A stretch of 35,689 nucleotides of DNA, taken from the NCBI GenBank assembly GCA_003131625.1, contig PKVY01000136.1, positions 29,999-65,687 on the forward strand, in the 5' to 3' direction. The notes under the pieces are model-generated. The model was not told where the DNA came from. It was given only the letters and a program-made list of their open reading frames with translations, and searched no databases. The translations under genes were made by a program, and so were the position numbers. Below, piece by piece: positions 15,806 through 22,718 of this stretch. The stretch is from Acidobacterium sp. (lineage in GTDB: Bacteria > Acidobacteriota > Terriglobia > Terriglobales > Acidobacteriaceae). Within the stretch, counting starts at the first letter, position 1; every line of letters begins with the position of its first letter.

Positions 15806-18800
15806 TTAGAAGTTGAGGTGGAGAGACATCTGAATCTGGCGGGGGCTGCCGATGGTGTGCTTTACGACGCCGAGGCCGGTAGGGCAGCTATAGAAGGTGT
15901 CGGCAGGGGCGCTGTTCGATTGGCACTGCTGCGGGGTGGGAGCTACCCGGCTATAGGAGTTGGTAGTATCGGGCGCATTGTTATAACCAGCGTTCTGAGT
16001 CACGTTATCTGTCGGAATATCGAAACTGGTCGTGTTAGACACGTTGTAGACGTCGAAGGTATAGCGGAGCGCGTACTTGTCGCCAAACTGTACGGTCTTC
16101 ACCAGGGAGGCGTCAGCGCGCTTCTGGTAGGGCTGGCGGAAGATGTTGCGCTGCCCGTTGGTGAAGGTGGTTTCAAAGTCGTCTCCAGCGGGCACGCCAT
16201 CGGCGCCTGGAGAAACCAGAGGAAGCGTGAAGCAGGACGCCTTGAGGGCGGCGCCACCCCCGGTTGTGCTGTTATAGAAGGCGCCGGAATGCCCGGTCAG
16301 CGCGGTCTTCGCGGTGCAACCGGGAGCGAGGGGCACAATGGGGTTGGTGATGCCGTCGAAAGTGCTGTAGTAGAGGCTGCCCACCGCGCCGGAGAAATCG
16401 ATAATGCTGTAAGGCTGACCGCTCTGGATGATGGCGATCCCAGTGAGCGACCAGTTGTCGAGCACCTTTCCGGAGAGGGCCCTCTCGTTGTAGAACTTCG
16501 GCAGAACGAAGCCGTAGGTAAAGTTGAGTACGTGCTTGCGGTCGAAGTCGGCGGATCCGTAGCCGCTGCGAAGGTTATTGGGATCGTTGCCGTTGTAGAA
16601 AAGTCCCAATGCGCTCTGTTCATCGGTGGCGTGCGAGAAGGTATAGGACACGCCGGTCTGGAAGCCATGGCTGAGCCGTTTTTCCACGTGCGCCTGCAGA
16701 GCGTTGTAGGTGGCGATACCGGCCGCTGTATAAGACTCGGACTCCGACGAGTAGCCGATGTAGGGAACGCGTAGGTCGACGTTGCCACCCTCGTAATTCT
16801 GCTGCATAGGCCCATAAGTGCAATTCGCGTCGTTGTTCACGCAGATGGGAAAGAACGTGACTGGGCTATAGACCGTATACCCGTAGCTGAAATCCTGCGA
16901 AGCAGTGCCGCCGGGGTGCGTGGGGCTGCCTGGGGTGGCAATTTGTGCCTGGTTGAAAGGCAACGGGATGACCTGATGGCGTCCGAGATTGCCCACATAA
17001 CCGAGGTCGATCATCAGATCGTTGCGAGGCTGCCACTCCAGATCGAGGGTGAAGTTAATCGAGTAGGGGAGTTTGTTAGCGCGGTTGTAGTCACCGAGAG
17101 TAAAAGGCTGGGCTCCGTTGATGATGCTGGCGGCGTTGGGCAGAAAGTTAGTGAGGTCGGCGGCGCTGGGGCTGGAGGGGGGAGCGAGGGGACTGGGACC
17201 CCAGGGTTGCGCAAGATTATAGGCCAGGGTGTTGCCGTCGACCGGGGTATAGGGGCTGAGACCACAGATGGGAATGTAGTAGTCGTACAGGAAGCTGGTA
17301 TTGCCGTAAGGGGATGCGGTGTAGGGGCAAGCTTGCGCGGTGACAAACGGGGGTGTCTGGCTGACTCCGAAGGGACCGCCGGCTACCTCGCCGGCGGCGT
17401 AGCCTGGGGAGAAGTACGTGTAAAGCTCACCGCGGTCATAGTAAAAGCCGGAGCCGCCACGGACGACAAACTTATCGTGGAACTTCGAGGGCTGCCACGC
17501 AAAGCCCAGACGGGGTGCAACGCCCCACTGGCGACCGGTGAGAGTGGTATTACTGACGCCCTTGGTTCCGTTGACGTTATTGCCGGCAATAATAAAGCCG
17601 GGGTCGGTAATGGCGTCGGACCCGGTGTTGTAACTATAGGCCGACGGATCGAAGTTATAAATGCGTCCGTATTTCTCAGTCAGACCACCGTTCCAGTCGT
17701 AACGGATGCCGGCAGTGATGGTGAGATTGGGCCGTATCTGGTATTTGTCCTGCAGATAAAGGCCGGTCTGATTCGCGCGGTAATAGCGGTTGGCGTTTCC
17801 CTGCAGGAAGTCAGTGGCCACGAAACCGTCGGTGGAGTAGGGAGAAACCCAGTTCATAGCATAGGTGGAAAAGTCGGGAGTCGCGATAGCGCCCTTGCCT
17901 GTGCGCAGGTCGCGGATATTGAGTTGCGTGTACGACCAGGCGCCGCCGAAGGTGACGGAATGGACGCCTTTGGTCCAGATGGCGTTGGCCGACGGCTCGA
18001 GGCGGTTCTGAAAGACGCCGGTAAAGGCGCCCTGGTTGGCCGAACTAGGTCCGATATTCAGCATCTGCTGGGAAAGGCCCTGACTGGAACCGTAGTCACC
18101 GAGCGTATCGACAATCGTGATGCCAGGAAAATAGGAGCCAAAGGCGGAGGTCATGGCGGCGAGCGGTGTTCCACTCTGCCCCGGCGCCCAGGGCTGCTCG
18201 TTGGTGCTGTAGGCCTTCTCTCGGAGGACACCAAGGGTCTCGGTGAGGCTGAAGTTAGGCCGGAGGCTCTGGATGTTCGTGATGGTGGCCACCTGCGATC
18301 CGGCGTCCATGTGCTCGGTGAATCCGGGCACGCTCGAGGTTCCGTAGGGTGAGCTGTTGGGATCGTGCTGGTAGTAGTACTTGAGGCTCACCAGGTCTTT
18401 TGACGAGGCGTTCCAGTCGAGGTCGCCGACGCCCTGATCGGCAATGAAATACGAAGTGCCCAGTTCAAAGGCGTTGTCGGGCGAAAGGGCGTCGGGAATG
18501 TGGCCATTGTCGTTGGGGATGAGCCACTGACCGTTGGGCAGCTTAGCCTGGAATAAAGCAAGGCCGACAGGATTAGCGGCCCAGTCAGAGGGACCAACCG
18601 TGTAACCGTTCGCGGCGGAGGTGCCAGCAAAGTTGGTGTCGACAATCTGGGCCAGGCCTGCTGGTGTTCGATTCGTATCACTAAGTCCCGCAGGAACTGG
18701 AATCAGAGTATCTCCGGTTTCCTGATCGGAGATATGCAGGTGCTGGTAGCCGAGGAAGTAGAAGAGCTTGTCCTTGATGAGAGGGCCGGCGAGCGTGCCG

Positions 18801-19798
18801 CCCGCAATATAGCGATGCAGTTCGGGATTTTGATCCGCTGCCGGGATGCCGGAGTTGTTCTTGAAGAAGAAGGGCGCGGCGTTGATCCAGTTGGTGCCGC
18901 GGTGGCCGTAGACACTGCCATGGATGGCATTGCTGCCGGAACTGGTGCTCATGTCGATGTGCGCGCCGCTGGCTGAACCCTGCTGCGCGTCATACATGGA
19001 AGCGTTGACGCGAACCTCCTGAAGCATCTCGGGCGCAGGCGTGGGCAGCGAATTTCCGATGGAAAGATAGACCGACGATGCGCTGGGCTCGACACCGGCG
19101 CTGGTCGTGCCGCTGCTGGCGCCGCCGCCGGTATTATTCACGACGCGCGCGGACTCCACCTGGCTGGTGCTCTTGCCGTTGAAGAGGTTGCTGGCGTCGA
19201 CGCCGTTCAACAGGAAGGCATTGGAGGTGTCACGCTGACCATTGGCCCAGATGGGTGCGTTGCCGAGGCCGCTGTTGGATCCTGAACCACCGGGAAGTTC
19301 GGCGTTCACGCCGGGCGAGAGGATGGCGAGGCCAGTGAAGCTGCCGGTGGGCAGCGGGATGGTGTCGATCTGCGCTTTATCGAGCACGTATCCGTTCGTC
19401 GTGTCGACGGTGTTGAGCAACGGGGAGGCTTCGACGGTGACCGACTGACTGACCTGGCCGACTTTCAGAACAGCATTGACCGTCGCGGTGCGATCGGCCT
19501 GGACGAGAATTCCAGGGAACTTTTGCGACTCGTATCCCTGGTTGACGACGCTGATGGTGTAAGTAGCGATGGGGAGATTGACCAGCGTGTAGACGCCTTC
19601 CCCGTTGGTTGTTGCCATACGAACGAGGCCCGTCTGCTCGCCCGTTGCGGTGACCGAAGCTCCGGCAACAGCCGCTCCGGAGATGTCAGTGACCTGACCG
19701 GTGATGCCGCCCAGAGTTTGCTGGGCATGGATAGAGAGGGGAACAGCAACGCAGGATACGAGGAAAACCCATAGGATTGGAGCCAAGCGCCTGAACAT
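15806..19798 (-). CDS. TonB-dependent receptor-like outer-membrane protein with carboxypeptidase-regulatory domain (Oar-like)
   Basis: This very large outer-membrane protein has 1330 residues. It has a signal peptide (1-25, cut near IHA-QQ), an N-terminal carboxypeptidase-regulatory/CNA-B-like domain (about 29-113: GITGQVTDISGAAVAGASV to YESQKFPGILV), a plug-like segment (LPLPTGSFTGLAILSPGV and PEMLQEVRVNASMYDAQQGS) and a long beta-barrel rich in aromatic alternation. It ends in IQMSLHLNF with the terminal Phe typical of Bam-inserted barrels. Such Oar-like proteins are greatly expanded in Acidobacteria and are thought to import large substrates or glycans. No ligand can be assigned. I chose ATG 19798: AGGAGG lies 9 bases upstream, whereas an earlier in-frame TTG overlaps that site. 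The gene has its own terminator and an AT-rich palindrome about 80-105 bp upstream, so it is a single-gene unit. Confidence 0.93.
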   Translation of the reverse strand: MFRRLAPILWVFLVSCVAVPLSIHAQQTLGGITGQVTDISGAAVAGASVTATGEQTGLVRMATTNGEGVYTLVNLPIATYTISVVNQGYESQKFPGILVQADRTATVNAVLKVGQVSQSVTVEASPLLNTVDTTNGYVLDKAQIDTIPLPTGSFTGLAILSPGVNAELPGGSGSNSGLGNAPIWANGQRDTSNAFLLNGVDASNLFNGKSTSQVESARVVNNTGGGASSGTTSAGVEPSASSVYLSIGNSLPTPAPEMLQEVRVNASMYDAQQGSASGAHIDMSTSSGSNAIHGSVYGHRGTNWINAAPFFFKNNSGIPAADQNPELHRYIAGGTLAGPLIKDKLFYFLGYQHLHISDQETGDTLIPVPAGLSDTNRTPAGLAQIVDTNFAGTSAANGYTVGPSDWAANPVGLALFQAKLPNGQWLIPNDNGHIPDALSPDNAFELGTSYFIADQGVGDLDWNASSKDLVSLKYYYQHDPNSSPYGTSSVPGFTEHMDAGSQVATITNIQSLRPNFSLTETLGVLREKAYSTNEQPWAPGQSGTPLAAMTSAFGSYFPGITIVDTLGDYGSSQGLSQQMLNIGPSSANQGAFTGVFQNRLEPSANAIWTKGVHSVTFGGAWSYTQLNIRDLRTGKGAIATPDFSTYAMNWVSPYSTDGFVATDFLQGNANRYYRANQTGLYLQDKYQIRPNLTITAGIRYDWNGGLTEKYGRIYNFDPSAYSYNTGSDAITDPGFIIAGNNVNGTKGVSNTTLTGRQWGVAPRLGFAWQPSKFHDKFVVRGGSGFYYDRGELYTYFSPGYAAGEVAGGPFGVSQTPPFVTAQACPYTASPYGNTSFLYDYYIPICGLSPYTPVDGNTLAYNLAQPWGPSPLAPPSSPSAADLTNFLPNAASIINGAQPFTLGDYNRANKLPYSINFTLDLEWQPRNDLMIDLGYVGNLGRHQVIPLPFNQAQIATPGSPTHPGGTASQDFSYGYTVYSPVTFFPICVNNDANCTYGPMQQNYEGGNVDLRVPYIGYSSESESYTAAGIATYNALQAHVEKRLSHGFQTGVSYTFSHATDEQSALGLFYNGNDPNNLRSGYGSADFDRKHVLNFTYGFVLPKFYNERALSGKVLDNWSLTGIAIIQSGQPYSIIDFSGAVGSLYYSTFDGITNPIVPLAPGCTAKTALTGHSGAFYNSTTGGGAALKASCFTLPLVSPGADGVPAGDDFETTFTNGQRNIFRQPYQKRADASLVKTVQFGDKYALRYTFDVYNVSNTTSFDIPTDNVTQNAGYNNAPDTTNSYSRVAPTPQQCQSNSAPADTFYSCPTGLGVVKHTIGSPRQIQMSLHLNF

Positions 19799-19877
19799 CG
19801 GTAACTGCCTCCTCAAAAGGTGTAGAAAAAGTCCTGGCCGCGCCTGAAAGAGCGGTGCGGCGGCTGCGTGGTGCAGT

Positions 19878-19903
19878 CTTCAAAACAATTTGTTTGAAAC
19901 AAG
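19878..19903 (-). promoter_or_regulatory. Palindromic AT-rich candidate operator upstream of the TonB-receptor-like gene
   Basis: The segment holds two overlapping palindromes: TTCAAAACAA with TTGTTTGAA (19879-19898, one base short of perfect) and the perfect 13-mer TTGTTTGAAACAA (19890-19902). It is an AT-rich island in GC-rich DNA, 80-105 bp before the start codon, a good place for a repressor or activator. The cognate regulator is not in the window. Confidence 0.5.
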
Positions 19904-19956
19904 AGCGGCTGCGAGAACTAAGAGAGCCGAGTCGACAGGGACTTTCAGGAGAGCAT

Positions 19957-19980
19957 AGCCCAGGATCGCTCCAGCCCAGG
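19957..19980. repeat. 8-bp direct repeat, period 16 bp
   Basis: AGCCCAGG occurs at 19957-19964 and 19973-19980, in the non-coding stretch 19799-20086 upstream of the TonB-receptor-like gene. The 16-bp period is near one and a half helical turns, so the halves would face different sides of the helix. Apart from this and the palindrome at 19878, I see nothing else in that stretch. Confidence 0.4.
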
Positions 19981-20086
19981 GGAAAAAAATCAGGAAGAGT
20001 GGAAAAAGTGATGCGGGAAATAAACTCAGGTTATGGGGCGCCGACCAGGAGCATGGAGACGCGTGCGGCGCATCGCGATCAGCGTC

Positions 20087-20173
20087 TCAAACGTCATTGT
20101 TGACGAGGGCGGATTCGGAGCGCGGATAAAGCTCAGCGAGCTCGCGTACGACTGCGGGACCGTTGATGAGCAT
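20087..20173 (-). pseudogene. AtzH-like (DUF3225/HpxZ family) N-terminal remnant
   Basis: Only 28 codons remain: a start MLINGPAVVRELAEL, then YPRSESALVNNDV and a stop. This matches the opening of AtzH/HpxZ-type proteins (SnoaL-like fold; typical start like PxVVAEVxxxFxRYExALVxNDVxxL). One extra T just before the stop breaks the frame: reading one base on gives ETL, the expected next residues, after which the similarity is lost. The ATG overlaps the stop of the formamidase remnant as TGATG, so these were once neighbouring, translationally coupled genes. Family members accompany AtzE-type amidases in ureide and oxalurate breakdown. Recognition is from pattern memory; no alignment was run. Confidence 0.6.
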
Positions 20174-20391
20174 CAGAAGAGACGCCTTTCGGGAAGGATC
20201 TGTTTGGCGATGGACGCGCTGACCGTGATCATGGGTTCGTTCACCACCTGGCGGAGGCGCAGATGCATGGCGACACTGCACAAGATGTAGGCGTGCACGT
20301 CGGTGAAACCCCAGATGCGCATCAGCAGATCGACCATGCGCGACGTGGCGTTGCGGGCGGCGCGAAGCGGGTCTTCGTCGGATTCGACCAC
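20173..20391 (-). pseudogene. Acetamidase/formamidase C-terminal remnant
   Basis: The frame reads about 72 residues that look like the C-terminal end of the FmdA/AmdA acetamidase-formamidase family: a helix with DPLRAARNATSRMVDLLM, then GFTDVHAYILCSVAMHLRL, where AYxLCSVAxxLRI is the family hallmark, then QVVNEPMITVSASI. The family protein is some 300-400 residues long. The rest is absent, because upstream in this frame there is a stop within 40 bases and then the RidA-like remnant. The piece therefore lacks most of the enzyme and should be inactive. It ends in TGATG, overlapping the AtzH-like start. Confidence 0.7.
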
Positions 20392-20424
20392 GATCCTGGA
20401 TTCGGAACTGGTTCGACCATGGCG

Positions 20425-20559
20425 TTATGCGGAAGAGCGGCGACACCGATCGCCGCGCGCGCACGTGGCAGCAGGATAATTGCCGCCGGGCGCGGGAGGC
20501 GCCGGAAGCACGATTCCCAGCGCGGTCAGCCGCTTTTCCGGAGTCTCCTCGGAGGCCAT
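20425..20559 (-). pseudogene. RidA (YjgF/YER057c/UK114) family N-terminal remnant
   Basis: An ATG opens 44 codons. The first 34 residues (MASEETPEKRLTALG then IVLPAPPAPGGNYPAA) match the N-terminus of the RidA-like subfamily that starts with LxxLGxxLPxPPxPxGNYxPA. After residue 34 the sequence becomes unrelated and stops at 20425. RidA relatives are about 120-155 residues, so two thirds are missing. RidA-like deaminases are common companions of purine, pyrimidine and ureide degradation genes. The break at about 20457 and the start of the formamidase piece at about 20391 bracket a deletion joint. Confidence 0.6.
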
Positions 20560-20626
20560 TGCGGTTCACTCTACCATGGCACGATTTTTCCTTCGGCGGG
20601 CGTCGGGGTCGTTTAGGATAAGGCGC

Positions 20627-21496
20627 ATGCGATCCGGAATTGTTATTTTTTGTGCGGCGCTGCTGGGCGCTGCCATCCCGGGGACTGCGCCGCAACGGAT
20701 TCCGCTGGCGGCGCAGCGAAGTTCGCCGCAGGACCTGGAAGTTTCCGGGGATGTGCCGGGGATTCCGCCGGGAGGGAAGCGGTTTGTGGGCTATACGGAC
20801 CTGAGCCGGCTGGCGCAGGTGACGTTCACCGTAAAGAATGATGAGAATTTTTCAGACCCGGTGACGCTCAGCGGCGTCTCTCTCGATGTAATCATGGCAG
20901 CCTTGGGCATCGACGGCGCAACACAATTGATTGCCGCGAGTGCCGACGACGGTTATGAGGCGCATTACACGGCGGAGTATCGGGCTGCGCACCATCCCTT
21001 TCTGGTGCTGCGCATCGGTGGTCAGGAGCCGGCAAAGTGGCCGAAGGGACCGAATGGCGAGAATTACGGGCCCTGGCTGATTTCGCATCCGTCTTTCTCG
21101 CCGGCGTTTCACGTTCTTGCGCATAAGGATGAGGCGCAGATTCCTTACGGCGTGATCGGGTTGCGGTTCCTCAATGAAGCAGCCGTGCTGAAGGAATTGC
21201 GTCCCCCTGGGGCGGCGTCGGCCGCTTCACCAGCAATGCAGGGCTACCGAATCGCCCTGCAGAATTGTCTGCGCTGCCATCGCGAGGGAGACATTGGCGG
21301 GACCAAATCGCCCTTTGGCTGGCCGCAGATGGCGTTGATCGCCCAGGGAAATCCGGCCGCGTTTGGCAAGTACGTCGTGCGGCCCAATTCCGTGAATCCG
21401 GAGGCGAATATGCCGGCCAATCCGGATTATGACGCCGCGACCATTGCAGCACTCACAGCCTATTTCCGCAGTTTTGCACCCGGGGAGAAACCATGA
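20627..21496 (+). CDS. Monohaem c-type cytochrome with molybdopterin-oxidoreductase-like N-terminal domain
   Basis: The protein has 289 residues with a signal sequence (hydrophobic 4-18). Residues about 35-190 resemble the sulfite-oxidase-type molybdopterin fold (LSGVSLDVIMAALG, ASADDGYEAHYTAEY, WPKGPNGENYGPWLI), but no obvious molybdenum-ligand Cys is seen, so it may be a non-catalytic relative. The C-terminal domain has one haem c site, CLRCH (214-218), and a candidate distal ligand Met262 in EANMPANPDYD. It should be periplasmic and carry electrons; its partner is unknown. ATG 20627 is chosen for the signal peptide and the AAGG just upstream. The next gene overlaps by 4 bp (ATGA). The upstream side is the decayed RidA-like gene, transcribed the other way. 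Confidence 0.8.
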   Translation: MRSGIVIFCAALLGAAIPGTAPQRIPLAAQRSSPQDLEVSGDVPGIPPGGKRFVGYTDLSRLAQVTFTVKNDENFSDPVTLSGVSLDVIMAALGIDGATQLIAASADDGYEAHYTAEYRAAHHPFLVLRIGGQEPAKWPKGPNGENYGPWLISHPSFSPAFHVLAHKDEAQIPYGVIGLRFLNEAAVLKELRPPGAASAASPAMQGYRIALQNCLRCHREGDIGGTKSPFGWPQMALIAQGNPAAFGKYVVRPNSVNPEANMPANPDYDAATIAALTAYFRSFAPGEKP

Positions 21497-21981
21497 TCCT
21501 GCGACTGTCAAAAACGCTGCTGGTGGCAGCGGTCGCGCTCTATTACACGCTGGTGGTCTTCAACAATCTGACCGATTACGGTTCGGATTACGCGTTTGTG
21601 CACCATGTGCTGCAGATGGATTCCACGTTTCCGGGCAACCACGGTATGTGGCGCGCGATCCATCCGCTGTGGATTCACGCGGTCTTTTTCGGCGTCATCA
21701 TAGCCTGGGAGGCCGTGACGATGCTGCTGACCTGGGCTGGAACCGTGGAGCTTCTGCGCGCGGTGGGCAAGCCGGGCACGGCGTTTCACGACGCGAAGAC
21801 ACTGGCCATTGCGGGGCTGACGTTGAGCCTGCTGATGTGGTTGGTGGCCTTTCTCTGCATCGGAGGCGAGTGGTTCCTGATGTGGCAGTCGCAGACATGG
21901 AACGGGCAGGAGGCTGCGTTTCGGATGTTCGCGGTGGTGGGGCTGATCTTTCTGCTGGTCGCGATGCCGGAGACGGAGTGA
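21493..21981 (+). CDS. DUF2165-type small integral membrane protein
   Basis: The 162-residue protein has four likely membrane helices (about 4-23, 60-82, 105-125 and 142-158). It carries the features of the predicted small membrane proteins of DUF2165: N-terminal LSKTLLVAAVALYYTLVVFNN, DYGSDYAFVHHVLQMD, then WRAIHPLWIHAVFFGVIIAWEAVT and WFLMWQSQTWNGQEAAFR. The function is unknown. Its start overlaps the cytochrome gene stop (ATGA), so the two are probably made together, and it may anchor or partner the cytochrome. The 54-bp gap that follows holds the promoter of the toxin-antitoxin pair. Confidence 0.85.
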   Translation: MILRLSKTLLVAAVALYYTLVVFNNLTDYGSDYAFVHHVLQMDSTFPGNHGMWRAIHPLWIHAVFFGVIIAWEAVTMLLTWAGTVELLRAVGKPGTAFHDAKTLAIAGLTLSLLMWLVAFLCIGGEWFLMWQSQTWNGQEAAFRMFAVVGLIFLLVAMPETE

Positions 21982-22005
21982 GCGTGGTACCGCCATACTT
22001 TCTTT

Positions 22006-22028
22006 TAGCCAAAATATCTGGCTATAAT
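22006..22028 (+). promoter_or_regulatory. Promoter/operator of the toxin-antitoxin operon
   Basis: A perfect -10 box, TATAAT, lies at 22023-22028 and ends 7 bases before the antitoxin ATG at 22036. An inverted repeat (TAGCC at 22006-22010, GGCTA at 22020-22024) covers the spacer and the first bases of the -10 box, as expected for an operator bound by the antitoxin. There is no Shine-Dalgarno sequence and no room for one, so the mRNA is probably leaderless. The -35 region is T-rich but poor. Confidence 0.65.
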
Positions 22029-22035
22029 TCCGGAT

Positions 22036-22269
22036 ATGGACGTCAGTACTGGCGACGCAAAGAACCGGCTGTCGGAACTCATCCGCAGAGCTGAGAAACA
22101 TGGCGAAACCATCGTGATCACCCGGCACGGGAAGCCGGTGGCGCAGCTCGCGCCGGCGCCAGTACAACGCAGACGCGTCCGCCTGGGGGCGATGAAGGGC
22201 CGTATCCGGCTGCTGCCGGGCTGGGACAAGCCGGTGGATCTCGATCGCTTCCTGAAAGGAGAGGTGTGA
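22036..22269 (+). CDS. Phd/YefM-family antitoxin
   Basis: This is the 77-residue antitoxin of a type II toxin-antitoxin pair. The N-terminal half (VSTGDAKNRLSELIRRAEKHGETIVITRHGKPVAQLAP) is the Phd/YefM DNA-binding and dimerisation domain. The C-terminal half is basic and then acidic (RRRVRLGAMKGRI, WDKPVDLDRFL) and would wrap the toxin. It starts at ATG 22036 directly behind a TATAAT box with an overlapping inverted repeat, so auto-repression is likely. The stop overlaps the toxin start (GTGA). Confidence 0.9.
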   Translation: MDVSTGDAKNRLSELIRRAEKHGETIVITRHGKPVAQLAPAPVQRRRVRLGAMKGRIRLLPGWDKPVDLDRFLKGEV

Positions 22270-22655
22270 GCGGAAACCTGCTCGACACCAACGCCGCGCT
22301 GATCGCGCTCGCCGATCCCGACCGGCTTTCCGGGACCGCGCGGAAAGCAGTGCTGGCGGGTCCGAATGTTCTGAGCGTGGTGTCGTACTGGGAAGTGGTG
22401 CTGAAGAGCATGAAAGGCAATCTGGATGTCGGCGATCCAGGCGTGTGGTGGCAGGATGCCCTGGATCAACTGGGGGCATCGCCGCTGATGCTCCGGCCGG
22501 GCCACGTGGCGGGAGTGTATGCTTTACCGGCGATCCATAAGGATCCGTTCGACCGAATGCTGATTGCGCAGGCAATTGCGGAGGGCCTGCGATTGGTGAC
22601 ACTGGATGAAGAGGTGCGGAAGTATACCCCCGCAGGCTTGCGGGTCTTGACCTAA
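22266..22655 (+). CDS. vapC: VapC-type PIN-domain toxin
   Basis: This 129-residue PIN-domain ribonuclease is the toxin of the pair. The acidic metal site is intact: Asp7 (LLDTNAAL), Glu43 (SYWEVVLK), Asp93/Asp96 (HKDPFDRMLIAQA) and Asp114 (LVTLDEEV). The GTG start overlaps the antitoxin stop by 4 bp, which couples translation. VapC toxins cut tRNA or rRNA; the target is unknown. No transposase or attachment site flanks the pair, so how it arrived is unclear. Confidence 0.92.
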   Translation: MSGNLLDTNAALIALADPDRLSGTARKAVLAGPNVLSVVSYWEVVLKSMKGNLDVGDPGVWWQDALDQLGASPLMLRPGHVAGVYALPAIHKDPFDRMLIAQAIAEGLRLVTLDEEVRKYTPAGLRVLT

Positions 22656-22680
22656 GCTTGGCGTCGAGCAAACCTCGAAG

Positions 22681-22712
22681 GATCAGCTGATCTCCGATCC
22701 AACCGGTAAAAT
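22681..22712 (+). promoter_or_regulatory. Palindrome and -10-like box before rimO
   Basis: GATCAGCTGATC (22681-22692) is a perfect 12-bp palindrome. TAAAAT (22707-22712) ends 6 bases before the GTG start of rimO, so a transcript from it would begin at the start codon. The palindrome falls where a -35 box or operator would be. It may be chance, but its position is notable. Confidence 0.4.
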
Positions 22713-22718
22713 AAAGCT

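Noticed and set aside
16916..18352. 478-codon open frame antisense to the TonB-receptor-like gene
   Set aside because: Composition (Gly/Val/Arg runs) is that of a complement frame; the - strand frame has signal peptide, domains and terminator.
20263..20616. Open frame on the + strand over the remnant region
   Set aside because: No recognisable protein character; it mirrors the - strand remnants.
20087..20695. 202-codon single gene on the - strand
   Set aside because: It crosses the RidA-like and formamidase remnants in the wrong frame; only its last 28 codons look like protein (AtzH-like).
22266..22655. Mobile island around the toxin-antitoxin pair
   Set aside because: No transposase, integrase, tRNA end or flanking repeat is visible next to it.
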